From an uncultured Bacteroidales bacterium (GTDB lineage: Bacteria > Bacteroidota > Bacteroidia > Bacteroidales > G3-4614): a stretch of 64,000 nucleotides of DNA. The position numbers were made by a program, and so were the translations under genes. The DNA lies in contig CASFRS010000020.1 in NCBI GenBank assembly GCA_949297125.1, positions 1 through 64,000 on the forward strand, given 5' to 3'. How positions within the stretch are numbered: position 1 is the stretch's first letter; every line of letters begins with the position of its first letter. Below, piece by piece: positions 27,174 to 35,626 of the stretch. Below the pieces are notes generated by a model that was given only the letters and a program-made list of their open reading frames with translations, did not search any database and was not told the origin of the DNA.

Positions 27174-28463
27174 TTATTCGCAATACACCTCCCTGATTAC
27201 AATGGCGCGGGAAGATGTGCCGGGCAATTCTCCGTCGTTGGTAGCTTTCAGTATCTGATTCCTGTTCGCCCCGTAGAAAAGCAGCATGTCTATGGCTCTG
27301 TTGGCCCGTGCGTTCCTCAACCTTATGTTTATGTTTTTAGAGCCGGTCGCATTATCGGCGTACCCGCATATTTCATATGTGTTGTCGGGGTTGTTTTTCA
27401 TGATTTCGGCCACTTCCCGCAATTTCCTCAGGTCTTCGTTGCTGAGGACCGACGACCCTATGGGGTATTCGATTGTTGCCAGAACCCTGCTCCCTGCTAC
27501 GGTTGCAGCTGGCTCCTCCTTGACTGCCGCGGGAGCAGGAACCTTCTGCAGAGCCTTGTTCTCTTCGGCAAGGGCAGTATTCTCCTCCTTCAACCGGCCG
27601 TTTTCGGCAAGCAAATCGTTGTATCGGCTCTCCATGTCATTTAAAGCAACGCGGTATCCATCTATTTCGTTCCGGTAAACATCCGGGTTGAAGGCTGCCG
27701 TACCGCGCGGTTTGAACCTGTAAGAGAAGGAGAGCCCTACCGAGCCGAAAAAATCCCCGCGTCTTATTTTATAGCCGTTCCAGAACTGTCCGTCGAACGA
27801 GTTGGCCACCCATCCCGCTTTAACGTCTATGTTCATGTCCCAGCCGGCCGAAAGCCGGAACCTGTTCTGGATGCCTATATTTATGGTGGGAGAATAGATA
27901 TTGTAATCGCCGCGGGTATTGGTTGCGGCATTTACCTTGTTGCCGCTGTTGACCATAAGGCCTGCGCCACCCGACAGAATCAGGTCGTAAACCCTGTCGT
28001 CCTTTACCTTCCCGAGCGAGTTCAGAAGGCTGACAAAGACGTCTATGTTCGGGTTGAAGGCAAAAAAGCGCTGAACCTGCAGCTCTCTTATGCCATATCG
28101 TGTTTTTGACAGATCCCATGTTTCGCCGGGCACAATGAAGTTTCCCCCCTCGCCGTTAAGCACTGCCCCTTTGTATTGTGCCGCATCCACTCCGAATTTC
28201 ATACCTATCCACGGGGTAATCCATTTCCCGAAGAAGAGCGAGCCGCCATACCCTATGCGGTGTTTGAAATAGAGTTGGTTGTCCTCCTGGCCCATGTAAA
28301 CGTTGGCATTGCCGCCGAAAGAGAAGAACCAGTTCTGTTTCCCCTTGTTTACAACAAACCCGTTTCCGTCGGGAATACCGGCCTTCGGTCCGGTCTGGCC
28401 GTAGGCGTCCGCCATTGTCGAACCGGCTATGAAAATGGCTAAAATCAAAACCGTCCTTTTCAT
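27174..28463 (-). CDS. OmpA-family outer-membrane protein
   Basis: Read from the ATG at 28463 the product has 429 residues with a signal peptide (MKRTVLILAIFIAGSTMADA). An N-terminal beta-barrel of about 250 residues is followed by a short coiled coil rich in E-N-x-x-L/A (about residues 290-325) and a Pro/Ala linker. A C-terminal OmpA-like domain has I-C-G-Y-A-D-N and L-R-N-A-R-A-N-R-A, equivalent to the peptidoglycan-binding G-H-T-D and R-A-x-x-V stretches. It ties the outer membrane to the wall. It has a good promoter (28554-28584). Confidence 0.88.
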   Translation of the reverse strand: MKRTVLILAIFIAGSTMADAYGQTGPKAGIPDGNGFVVNKGKQNWFFSFGGNANVYMGQEDNQLYFKHRIGYGGSLFFGKWITPWIGMKFGVDAAQYKGAVLNGEGGNFIVPGETWDLSKTRYGIRELQVQRFFAFNPNIDVFVSLLNSLGKVKDDRVYDLILSGGAGLMVNSGNKVNAATNTRGDYNIYSPTINIGIQNRFRLSAGWDMNIDVKAGWVANSFDGQFWNGYKIRRGDFFGSVGLSFSYRFKPRGTAAFNPDVYRNEIDGYRVALNDMESRYNDLLAENGRLKEENTALAEENKALQKVPAPAAVKEEPAATVAGSRVLATIEYPIGSSVLSNEDLRKLREVAEIMKNNPDNTYEICGYADNATGSKNINIRLRNARANRAIDMLLFYGANRNQILKATNDGELPGTSSRAIVIREVYCE

Positions 28464-28553
28464 CTTGTCCAAATTAAAATACGAGTTATGTGCCGGCCTT
28501 GAGCGCAACCTCTCCGGCACAGCCTGCCGGGAATGGAAGCCCATATCCCAATA

Positions 28554-28584
28554 CAAACTTACGTAAATTAATCAAACAATCAAA
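28554..28584 (-). promoter_or_regulatory. promoter of the OmpA-family gene
   Basis: On the minus strand TTTG (28584-28581) and TAAGTTTG (28561-28554) are 19 bases apart. The start codon is about 90 bases downstream, giving a leader of moderate length. Confidence 0.8.
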
Positions 28585-28633
28585 AGGTTATATGAAAAAA
28601 TGGGAAACCCGGCATTTTCCGGCGATTTCGGCA

Positions 28634-29413
28634 TTACAGGACTGCGAGCGTGTCGTTTTTCAATACCGGCGCAAGCCTGTCGGCGATATCGGAGTATTCT
28701 TTGGTGCAAAGAAAACGGTTTATCGACTCGATGTGCCCGAAATGGTGCAGGTCTGTCCCCAGAAAAGAGACGTACCCCCTGTCTATAAGCCACAGGGCCG
28801 TCTCCTTTTCGGCCTCGCCGTAATATCCGCTGAGCGACAGGATGTTTATCTGGAATTCGCACCCTGCCTCTATAAGTTCCGTATATACCTTCCGTTTGCG
28901 CTGGTAATACGAGTAACGTTCCGGATGGGCCAGTACGGGTCTGATATCCTTCAGTTGCAGTTCAAAAATAATATTCTTCAGGTCGAAGGCCGGCTGGACA
29001 AAAGAATTTTCTATCAGCAGGTGCCTCCCCGGCATCAGTATGTAACCGTCGTTTTTCAATATTTCGCCGAACTTTCCGTCCATCCTGTATTCTGCCGAAT
29101 AGGAAACCGGTATGTCCATGCCGTTTTCAGAAAGGGCCTTCCCCAACTCTCCGTAAGCGGCTGCAATGGTTTGCGGCGTATTTTCAAAAGTCTCCTCAGT
29201 TACGTGCGGCGTAGCGATTATATTTTTGATACCCCACTGCTGCATGGTCTCGACAAGCGATACGGAAACTGCCGTATCCTTTGCCCCGTCGTCTATCCCG
29301 GGCAGGATATGGCAGTGGATATCGGTGGTAAAACAGAGCTTCTGAGGCTCGGTATATCTATTTTTTCCAAACAGCCCGAAAAACATCGCAAGAAGAATTA
29401 TGGCGTAAAACAA
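28634..29413 (-). CDS. PHP-domain tyrosine phosphatase, CpsB/YwqE type
   Basis: The 259-residue product has the four metal-binding motifs of the PHP fold: D-I-H-C-H-I-L-P-G-I-D-D-G-A near residue 31, A-T-P-H-V, L-A-H-P-E-R-Y and G-T-D-L-H-H-F-G-H. Enzymes of this kind dephosphorylate the tyrosine cluster of BY-kinases such as Wzc, and so tune polysaccharide chain length. A hydrophobic N-terminus may anchor it. It is well separated from the wzc gene of this window (40456), but that kinase is the obvious substrate. Confidence 0.85.
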   Translation of the reverse strand: MFYAIILLAMFFGLFGKNRYTEPQKLCFTTDIHCHILPGIDDGAKDTAVSVSLVETMQQWGIKNIIATPHVTEETFENTPQTIAAAYGELGKALSENGMDIPVSYSAEYRMDGKFGEILKNDGYILMPGRHLLIENSFVQPAFDLKNIIFELQLKDIRPVLAHPERYSYYQRKRKVYTELIEAGCEFQINILSLSGYYGEAEKETALWLIDRGYVSFLGTDLHHFGHIESINRFLCTKEYSDIADRLAPVLKNDTLAVL

Positions 29414-29545
29414 AAGCCGGAGCGGCAGCAGGAAAAGACCGCCAGCCGGTTAGCCCGCCCCTTGTCGGGGCGGCACAACAAAAATATCTATTTTTACCGT
29501 AAAAACATAAATAAAAAAGATAAATGAAACTACGCCGTAAAAACT

Positions 29546-29577
29546 TTTGTCTTATTGAAAAATTATGACTACATTTG
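29546..29577 (+). promoter_or_regulatory. promoter of rpmE2
   Basis: TTTG (29546-29549) and TACATTTG (29570-29577) are 20 bases apart. The start codon of L31 follows 83 bases downstream, so a leader of about 75 bases is transcribed. Confidence 0.75.
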
Positions 29578-29659
29578 CACGCCATTACGAAAAAACTCTG
29601 CGTGCTACCAACACGCAAAACAGTAGAGAATTAAGGACAACAATTAAAATTATTATAAG

Positions 29660-29923
29660 ATGAAAAAAGGACTTCATCCCGAAAATTACCGCGAAGTGGT
29701 ATTTAAAGACATGTCGAACGAAGATATATTCATAACCCGTTCGACAGTTGCAACGAAAGAGACTATAGAGATCGACGGTGTAACATATCCTTTGGTAAAA
29801 CTTGAAATAACCAATACTTCGCATCCGTTCTTCACCGGAAAGCAGAAGCTCGTGGACACCGCAGGACGTGTCGACAAGTTCATGAGTCGTTACGCAAAAC
29901 ACATGGAAGGGAAGAAGAAATAA
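29660..29923 (+). CDS. rpmE2: 50S ribosomal protein L31, type B
   Basis: The 87-residue product begins M-K-K-G-L-H-P-E-N-Y-R-E-V-V and contains H-P-F-F-T-G-K-Q-K. It has no cysteines, so it is the zinc-free (type B) form. It bridges the large and small subunits. It is a single gene with its own promoter and terminator. In some bacteria this form replaces the zinc form when zinc is scarce; whether a second L31 exists here cannot be seen. Confidence 0.95.
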   Translation: MKKGLHPENYREVVFKDMSNEDIFITRSTVATKETIEIDGVTYPLVKLEITNTSHPFFTGKQKLVDTAGRVDKFMSRYAKHMEGKKK

Positions 29924-29943
29924 TCTTTCATATAAAGAAAAAA

Positions 29944-29986
29944 GAAGCAGGAGAGAATAGCAAAGTTCTCTCCTGCTTCTTTTTTT
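29944..29986. terminator. strong bidirectional terminator between rpmE2 and hsp20
   Basis: A 14-bp stem (29944-29957 with 29966-29979) is followed by seven T on the plus strand and by a TCTTTTTT run on the minus strand. Confidence 0.9.
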
Positions 29987-30095
29987 CAGCCGGTTGCCTT
30001 TGCCGCCATCCGCTTTCAGCACCGCACCATTGCGGTTTAATGAAAACAGCCTCCGCGTCCAGCGGATACAGCAACGGTCGGCATGGGGGACAACG

Positions 30096-30524
30096 CTATC
30101 TTACGTCTATCTTTTTCGGTTCCTTAGGTTTCGGCACGGGCTTTTTCGGGATTTTTACAGTCAGTATCCCGTTCTTCTGGCAAGCGTCAATTTTGTCGTG
30201 TTCGACATTGTCGGGCAGAGCCAGCGTCTGCCTGAACTGCGAACAGGTAAATTCCCTGCGCAGGTACTTGCCCTTTTTGTCCTTCTCTTCACACTCCTTT
30301 TTATCCTCAACCGTAATGATAAGGCGGTTTTCATCGTCTATATGAACGTTGAAATCGTCTTTCGTAAGGCCCGGGGCAGCAATCTCAACTTCGTACATTT
30401 TGTCGTTTTCAATAATGTTTACAGCCGGAGTTGCATTTTTTGCATGCTGTTCAATCCATTCGTTCCCGAAAAAATCGTTGAAAATAACCGGTAACCAGTT
30501 CTGTGCTTTCTTTACAGGCATCAT
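30096..30524 (-). CDS. Hsp20/alpha-crystallin family small heat-shock protein
   Basis: The 142-residue product is a small ATP-independent chaperone that holds unfolding proteins. The alpha-crystallin domain (about residues 35-130) shows A-A-P-G-L-T-K-D-D-F-N-V, R-L-I-I-T-V-E and the closing L-P-D-N-V-E then N-G-I-L-T-V-K-I-P-K. The start at 30524 is supported by a textbook AGGAGG site 7 bases upstream, which is unusual in this window; a second ATG follows directly. The gene stands alone. Confidence 0.92.
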   Translation of the reverse strand: MMPVKKAQNWLPVIFNDFFGNEWIEQHAKNATPAVNIIENDKMYEVEIAAPGLTKDDFNVHIDDENRLIITVEDKKECEEKDKKGKYLRREFTCSQFRQTLALPDNVEHDKIDACQKNGILTVKIPKKPVPKPKEPKKIDVR

Positions 30525-30698
30525 GATAAAACCTCCTAAAATTAAATTATACCAATAAAAATGACCGACCGCCGCAACCTGTACGGCAATACAACAATCA
30601 AACATGGCGTATCCCGTTTTTGTTCGGGAGCGAATAAAGAAAGATTGAACGGATAAAAAGAAATAAAGCCGGAGCGAATGCCGTGCAAGCCCGGGGGG

Positions 30699-31166
30699 CT
30701 ACTCCGTTATGGCTATATCGTAACGCAGGAGGTCATATGTAATTACAAACGGGTAGCCGTTGGATTTGTTTCCGGCCGTGTTCCCTTCCAGATAAAAGTA
30801 GCGTTTGCCGCTGTCGAAACTCGGGGTTTCAAAATGTCTTGTGGTATTTGGAAGAAGTTCCCCGGTAAGGACAACCTCCCTGTAGTCCAGCATTTCGCCC
30901 TTCGGCGTTTTGTAATAAACCCGCAACTTGATATATGTGATAATATCGTCCGTATTGTTGCGGATAATATAGAGTTCGTTCTTGTCGGAGAGCCTTTTTT
31001 CAAAACCCATTATATCAATCGCATGCGAAAAGTCGGTTGCGGCAACTTTCCCTTTTTTATCCTCGCGTACATCATCCGGGGCCGACACTCCCTGAAGCGG
31101 GATAAACAATGCGCACACTGAAATAGCGGCAGACAGCAATATCGTATGGAGGGATGCGGGGGTCAT
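30699..31166 (-). CDS. hypothetical secreted protein
   Basis: Read from the ATG at 31166, the product has 155 residues with a signal peptide (TPASLHTILLSAAISVCALF, then IPLQGVSA). The mature part is a small beta-rich domain: Y-I-I-R-N-N-T, Y-I-K-L-R-V-Y-Y and R-Y-F-Y-L-E-G-N. No known family was recognised. It has a TATATTTG box 19 bases before the start, directly next to repeat copies. Confidence 0.65.
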   Translation of the reverse strand: MTPASLHTILLSAAISVCALFIPLQGVSAPDDVREDKKGKVAATDFSHAIDIMGFEKRLSDKNELYIIRNNTDDIITYIKLRVYYKTPKGEMLDYREVVLTGELLPNTTRHFETPSFDSGKRYFYLEGNTAGNKSNGYPFVITYDLLRYDIAITE

Positions 31167-31184
31167 GGTATTGTTATTACGATA

Positions 31185-31192
31185 CAAATATA
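31185..31192 (-). promoter_or_regulatory. -7 element of the hypothetical secreted protein gene
   Basis: TATATTTG on the minus strand lies 19 bases from the start codon. The bases upstream of it belong to the repeat copy at 31199-31365, mirroring the arrangement at 24584. Confidence 0.6.
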
Positions 31193-31198
31193 CGCAAA

Positions 31199-31365
31199 GG
31201 GACGAAATAACGTGCAATCTGCGGCACGGATTTTGGGATTCGCCCTCGGTCATTTACCCGGGTAAACTTCCCGTCGGCCTCACCCTTATCCGCACCACAT
31301 CTCACGCGCTCTTTCGCCCCTTCGGGAAGCAATTGCCGATATTGCAGCATAAAGGCCAACGGTAT
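31199..31365 (-). repeat. copy of the 225-bp repeat family (inverted orientation)
   Basis: On the minus strand this copy matches the array at 24057-24577 (GGGGCGAAAGAGCG, GAGATGTGGTGCGGATAA, GATTGCACGTTATTTCGT), with lower identity at the distal end. It contains a perfect 14-bp palindrome, TTTACCCGGGTAAA, at 31253-31266. It ends at the promoter of the gene at 31166. Confidence 0.85.
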
Positions 31366-31420
31366 GTCCGGCAGGTTAAAACACCTTATCCTCAAGGGTA
31401 GATGCTGCTAAAATATGGAG

Positions 31421-31527
31421 AAAGGGATGAAATAACGTGCAATCTGCGGCACGGATTTTGGGATTCGCCCTCGGTCATTTACCCGGGTAAACTCCCGTCG
31501 GCCTCACCCTTATCCGCACCACATCTC
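31421..31527 (-). repeat. partial copy of the 225-bp repeat family
   Basis: This copy runs from GAGATGTGGTGCGG to CGTTATTTCATCCC on the minus strand and carries the same perfect palindrome at 31478-31491. It lies about 55 bases upstream of the other copy in the same orientation. The remainder of 31528-31648 has no gene; it includes a run of nine G at 31549-31557. Confidence 0.85.
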
Positions 31528-31648
31528 TGTTCTCTCGCTGTTTTTTGCGGGGGGGGGACGCGAAAATATCCAAAATGACATCCGCCGCTTTTATCCTAAC
31601 GATAAAATAAATAACTTTATACTCTCTTTTTAACGGCAGACAGCAGCA

Positions 31649-32815
31649 ATGGTAAAGTGTGCTATAACTTCGGTACTGCTGGCAATAGCAGTACTTGTGC
31701 CGGCGCAGAACGGCATAAAGACAGGGCTTGACAACCTTTTGGAACACCCGTCGGCAATACTTAAATGCGGAAGGGTAGGCGTAATTGTGAACCAGACTTC
31801 CGTTACATCGGACGGGGTGCACCTGATTGACGCACTGATTGGGCGCGGCGTAAACATAACCGCGATATTTGCTCCCGAACACGGTTTCCGCGGTACGGCC
31901 GATGCCGGTGAACATGTATCGGACAGTAACGACCCCGTAACGGGGCTGCCGGTCATATCGTTGTACGGGAAAAACAAGAAACCTTCGCCCGAACAGCTGG
32001 CCGGAGTCGACCTTTTGCTGTTCGACATACAGGATGTCGGAGCACGTTTCTATACATACACCTCCACAATGTACTATGCGATGCAGGCGGCGGCCGAAAA
32101 CGGCAAGAAGTTCGTGGTGCTCGACCGTCCTAACCCCAACGATTATGTAGACGGGCCGGTAATAATACCGTCGCAATACTCGTTTGTAGGCACAATGCCG
32201 TTGCCGGTAATGCACGGCCTTACCGTCGGCGAACTTGCACGCATGATAAAAGGCGAGAACTGGGGAAATACTGCAAGCCTCGATCTCGCCGTAATCCCGT
32301 GCAGCGGCTGGAAACACGGTGACCCGTATTCCCTCAAGATAAAACCGTCGCCCAATCTTCCCGACGACAGAAGCATAGCCCTCTACCCGTCGTTATGCCT
32401 GTTCGAGGGAACGATGATAAGCGTAGGGCGCGGTACGACATACCCGTTCAAGGTTATAGGTGCGCCCGTAAAGTCGTTGGGAAACTTTACGTTCACGCCC
32501 GAAGCGTTGCCGGGGTTCGACAAGAACCCCATGTATAAGGGGCGCGTCTGTTACGGCGAAGACTTGCGCGATGCCGTCTCCCCCCGCGGGTTCACACTCG
32601 AGTATATTCTGCGTATGTACAGGCTCAGCGGCAAAGGGGCGGAGTTTTTCACGTCTCCGTCGTTTTTCGACCGTCTTGCCGGCGACCCCTCGATGCGGCA
32701 GGATATAATATCGGGCAAAAGCGAAGAGGAAATCCGGAGCGGGTGGAATGCAGGGCTCTCCCGCTACAAAGCCGTGCGGAGCAAGTACCTGCTCTACGGG
32801 GATGCCGTACGGTAA
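31649..32815 (+). CDS. namZ: exo-beta-N-acetylmuramidase NamZ (DUF1343 family)
   Basis: NamZ removes MurNAc from the non-reducing end of peptidoglycan fragments. The 388-residue product has a signal peptide (MVKCAITSVLLAIAVLVPA) and the family motifs G-V-I-V-N-Q-T-S-V, F-A-P-E-H-G-F-R-G and F-D-I-Q-D-V-G-A-R-F-Y-T-Y, then V-L-D-R-P-N-P. Length is normal. It would act in the periplasm or outside the cell in wall turnover or scavenging. The gene stands alone. Confidence 0.92.
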   Translation: MVKCAITSVLLAIAVLVPAQNGIKTGLDNLLEHPSAILKCGRVGVIVNQTSVTSDGVHLIDALIGRGVNITAIFAPEHGFRGTADAGEHVSDSNDPVTGLPVISLYGKNKKPSPEQLAGVDLLLFDIQDVGARFYTYTSTMYYAMQAAAENGKKFVVLDRPNPNDYVDGPVIIPSQYSFVGTMPLPVMHGLTVGELARMIKGENWGNTASLDLAVIPCSGWKHGDPYSLKIKPSPNLPDDRSIALYPSLCLFEGTMISVGRGTTYPFKVIGAPVKSLGNFTFTPEALPGFDKNPMYKGRVCYGEDLRDAVSPRGFTLEYILRMYRLSGKGAEFFTSPSFFDRLAGDPSMRQDIISGKSEEEIRSGWNAGLSRYKAVRSKYLLYGDAVR

Positions 32816-32863
32816 GCCCCGGCTGGCAGGGAATCCGGCAAACCGGTGCAGGGAAAAAATAGT

Positions 32864-32894
32864 TTTGCCGTAAGAGGATATTGTATTATCTTCG
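32864..32894 (+). promoter_or_regulatory. promoter of asnA
   Basis: TTTG (32864-32867) and TATCTTCG (32887-32894) are 19 bases apart. The start codon follows 24 bases later. Confidence 0.7.
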
Positions 32895-32918
32895 TGCGGC
32901 AAATAAAAAACCTACCTA

Positions 32919-33950
32919 ATGGCACTTATAATACCTCGGCAGTATAAACTCAAGCTCCTTCCCGAAACGACCGAAGAAGCCATCCGTAAAATAAAGCTTT
33001 CATTCCAGCACAAATTGGCCAAGCGCCTTCATTTGAGGCGTGTTACCGCGCCGCTTTTCGTCCTTTCGGGAACCGGCATAAACGACGACCTCAACGGTGT
33101 GGAGTCGCCCGTGTCGTTCAATATTAAATGTATGGGCGAAAAAGCCGAAGTGGTACATTCCCTTGCCAAGTGGAAGCGCATAAAGCTCGGGACATACGGG
33201 ATACCGCCCGGATACGGGCTTTATACCGACATGAATGCTATCCGCTGCGATGAAGACCTGGACAACCTCCACTCTCTGTACGTCGACCAGTGGGACTGGG
33301 AAAAGACCATAACGGCAAATGAAAGGAACCTCGACTATCTCAAGGATACCGTAAGGGAAATATATTCCATGCTTAAGGAACTCGAACAGGAAGTCTACGA
33401 CGAGTTCCCGCATATAACGCCGCAACTTCCCGACGAGATAAAATTCATAAACTCCGAAGAACTGTTGCAGCTCTATCCCAAGCTCACGCCCAAGGAACGG
33501 GAGGCAAAGATAGCCCGCCGTTACGGAGCCGTTTTCATAATAGGGATAGGAGGGGAGTTGTCCGACGGGAAACCGCACGACGGACGCGCCCCCGATTATG
33601 ACGACTGGATAACAGTAAACAGCGACGGCTACCACGGCCTTAACGGCGATATAATACTCTGGAATCCAATATTGGAAATACCGTTTGAAATATCGTCCAT
33701 GGGCATAAGGGTCGATAATGTTGCCTTGAAAAGCCAGTTGGAATTGAGAGGGTGTCCCGAGCGCGCCGAACTTGAATTCCACAAAATACTGCTCAACGGC
33801 GAGTTGCCGTTGTCGATAGGCGGGGGGATAGGAGAGTCGCGCCTCTGCATGTTCCTCCTGCAAAAGGCGCATGTGGGGGAGGTTCAGGCAAGCATCTGGC
33901 CCAAAGAGCAGATAGAGGAGTGTGCCCGCCACAACATTATGTTGCTGTAA
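32919..33950 (+). CDS. asnA: aspartate-ammonia ligase
   Basis: AsnA makes asparagine from aspartate and ammonia with ATP, through an aspartyl-adenylate, and is related to class II aminoacyl-tRNA synthetases. The 343-residue product contains V-S-F-N-I-K, H-S-L-A-K-W-K-R, the W-D-W-E-K segment and the C-terminal G-G-G-I-G-E-S-R-L motif 3. Length is normal. It is a single gene, ended by the hairpin at 34066-34106. Confidence 0.96.
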   Translation: MALIIPRQYKLKLLPETTEEAIRKIKLSFQHKLAKRLHLRRVTAPLFVLSGTGINDDLNGVESPVSFNIKCMGEKAEVVHSLAKWKRIKLGTYGIPPGYGLYTDMNAIRCDEDLDNLHSLYVDQWDWEKTITANERNLDYLKDTVREIYSMLKELEQEVYDEFPHITPQLPDEIKFINSEELLQLYPKLTPKEREAKIARRYGAVFIIGIGGELSDGKPHDGRAPDYDDWITVNSDGYHGLNGDIILWNPILEIPFEISSMGIRVDNVALKSQLELRGCPERAELEFHKILLNGELPLSIGGGIGESRLCMFLLQKAHVGEVQASIWPKEQIEECARHNIMLL

Positions 33951-34065
33951 ATCCGTTGCAGGCAAAAAGCGCATCCGCACAAATAGCGGGAGTTCAAAAG
34001 AAGAACGGCAACGCCTCTCCGGCATTTTCATCCGCCTGTTTGCTGCAGCTGCACCGAATAACGAT

Positions 34066-34106
34066 AAAAACCATGGGAGATGTACCTCGGCATCCCCATG
34101 GTTTTT
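34066..34106. terminator. bidirectional terminator between asnA and a glycosyltransferase gene
   Basis: AAAAACCATGGG (34066-34077) pairs with CCCATGGTTTTT (34095-34106). T runs follow on both strands and the flanking genes converge. Confidence 0.85.
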
Positions 34107-34125
34107 ACAGTATGGCCCGCTTATC

Positions 34126-35316
34126 CTAATTCTTTATTCTCCAGGTATAGTTTTTGGCCATTGTCCTCCTCCCCATATATCTGAACCGCCAGTCAATAGC
34201 AGGAGAAACAATATCGTACAGCGTTGCGGCGGCAGGACGGACAGGCGAACTTAAAACCTTTGCATTGCTGCAATATACGGCCCACTCCGTAAGCCACCAT
34301 AAAATCAGCAGTCCCGGCGGGCAAACGGCCAGAGCCGTATTTGAAAACGCCGCGCCGCAAGCGACTGCTGCAACAACCGAAAGATAAAAGCCCCACGATA
34401 CCGCCTTACCGAAGAACATGGCCGGCGAAAACGCCCCTTTCAGCAGTTTGCCTGTAAAGTCCCTCCTCAGCCTCATTTCGGCAATGGCAGTCCCGGCATC
34501 TTCGCAACGGCACTCCACAAGTGCCTCGGGCGAAAATTCTGCACGGGTGTTCTTCCGTGTCATAAGCCGGTTTATAAACACATCGTCATCGCCGTATATT
34601 ATATCCAGATGTTCCGAAAATCCCTTTGCCTTGAAGAACAGTTCCTTGAAGAAAAACATGTTGCTCCCCTCACCCATATACGGACGGTTTATTGCGGCCC
34701 TGCCGAGAAATTTCATTTTAAAAGCAAGCCTGTAAAAGCCGAGATACCATTCGGGTTTCACGTCCGAAACCTCTTTTGTATTCCCGATTACAATTTCAAT
34801 ATCCGTCGTGAAGTTGCGCATCATTGACCCGAGCCATTTGTCGGAAGCAGGGCGGCATCCGGCCTCCGTAACAGCCACGATATCGTATCTGGCAGCTTTC
34901 ATCCCTATTGTTACCGCAAGTTTCTTGCGGCTCAGCGAATGCGCTCCCACGGGGACAAACGTGCAGTACAGGTTGTCGTGTTTCCCTGCCAGTTTCTTTA
35001 TGTAGTCCCTGACATTCTCCGAAGCACCGTCGTTGACCACAATAACTTCAAACCGGTCGTAATCTTGTTCCAGTATTGCAGGCAAAGAGAAGTCGAGAGC
35101 CTCGATATCGTCTTCCGTGTACAGTATAACCGAAACTGGCGGACGTGCTGCCGAGAACCATATTTTCCCCTTTCTCGCCCGTCTGGCATAGCGCGGGCAC
35201 CGCATCATCGCCGTCAGTTGGAAAAGAGTTCCGGCAGCAAAAAAGAAAACGGCAGATATTGCGACAACAAGTTCCGCCGTTGAAAAATCAAGAGAAGACA
35301 GAAAAGGATACTCCAT
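34126..35316 (-). CDS. membrane-bound family 2 glycosyltransferase
   Basis: The 396-residue product has an N-terminal membrane helix (about 14-38) and a GT-A domain with S-V-I-L-Y-T-E-D-D, V-V-N-D-G-A-S-E and the later Y-G-D-D-D-V-F-I segment. Two hydrophobic helices lie near residues 310-350. Such enzymes build surface glycans or glycolipids from nucleotide sugars. It lies next to the polysaccharide locus but points the other way and has its own promoter (35339-35368), so membership is uncertain. Confidence 0.82.
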   Translation of the reverse strand: MEYPFLSSLDFSTAELVVAISAVFFFAAGTLFQLTAMMRCPRYARRARKGKIWFSAARPPVSVILYTEDDIEALDFSLPAILEQDYDRFEVIVVNDGASENVRDYIKKLAGKHDNLYCTFVPVGAHSLSRKKLAVTIGMKAARYDIVAVTEAGCRPASDKWLGSMMRNFTTDIEIVIGNTKEVSDVKPEWYLGFYRLAFKMKFLGRAAINRPYMGEGSNMFFFKELFFKAKGFSEHLDIIYGDDDVFINRLMTRKNTRAEFSPEALVECRCEDAGTAIAEMRLRRDFTGKLLKGAFSPAMFFGKAVSWGFYLSVVAAVACGAAFSNTALAVCPPGLLILWWLTEWAVYCSNAKVLSSPVRPAAATLYDIVSPAIDWRFRYMGRRTMAKNYTWRIKN

Positions 35317-35338
35317 TGCATTTCATAATTTCCGCCCG

Positions 35339-35368
35339 CAAAATTACCAACATTTTCCAAATCCCAAA
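35339..35368 (-). promoter_or_regulatory. promoter of the GT2 gene at 34126-35316
   Basis: TTTG (35368-35365) and TAATTTTG (35346-35339) on the minus strand are 18 bases apart. The -7 box lies 23 bases before the start codon. The rest of 35369-35626 holds no gene and only the next promoter. Confidence 0.65.
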
Positions 35369-35548
35369 CCCGGCAGGCACAGATAAAGGGAATACGCGCC
35401 AGCCTCCATGCCGATCTTGTCCGGAATCTCTCCGTATCCGTTTTCCCGTATTCCGTTAAACCGCTCACCGGCATGGGTTTTCTGGCGTATGTCCAGGTAA
35501 AGGCTACGCAAAAAAGAGTTGTAATAGTGTAAATTCAGTATAAAATAT

Positions 35549-35556
35549 TACTTTTG
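35549..35556 (+). promoter_or_regulatory. -7 element at the head of the polysaccharide locus
   Basis: TACTTTTG lies 71 bases before the first glycosyltransferase gene of the locus. No clear TTTG is seen at -33. Confidence 0.5.
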
Positions 35557-35626
35557 TGCGGCAAATGAAAAGATGTAGGAAAACACCGTTAAGGCACGGC
35601 TTTGACAAACGGCATACTGTTAATAT

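Noticed and set aside
28634..29413. The PHP phosphatase as part of the polysaccharide locus
   Set aside because: It is more than 6 kb away with unrelated genes between; only a functional link with Wzc is reasonable.
31177..31395. A 72-residue open frame on the minus strand
   Set aside because: It is the same repeat read in the same frame. It runs into the promoter of the gene at 31166 and has no independent support.
31549..31557. Run of nine G as a phase-variation tract
   Set aside because: It lies in intergenic sequence about 90 bases before namZ, not inside a gene or between promoter elements, so there is no evident switch.
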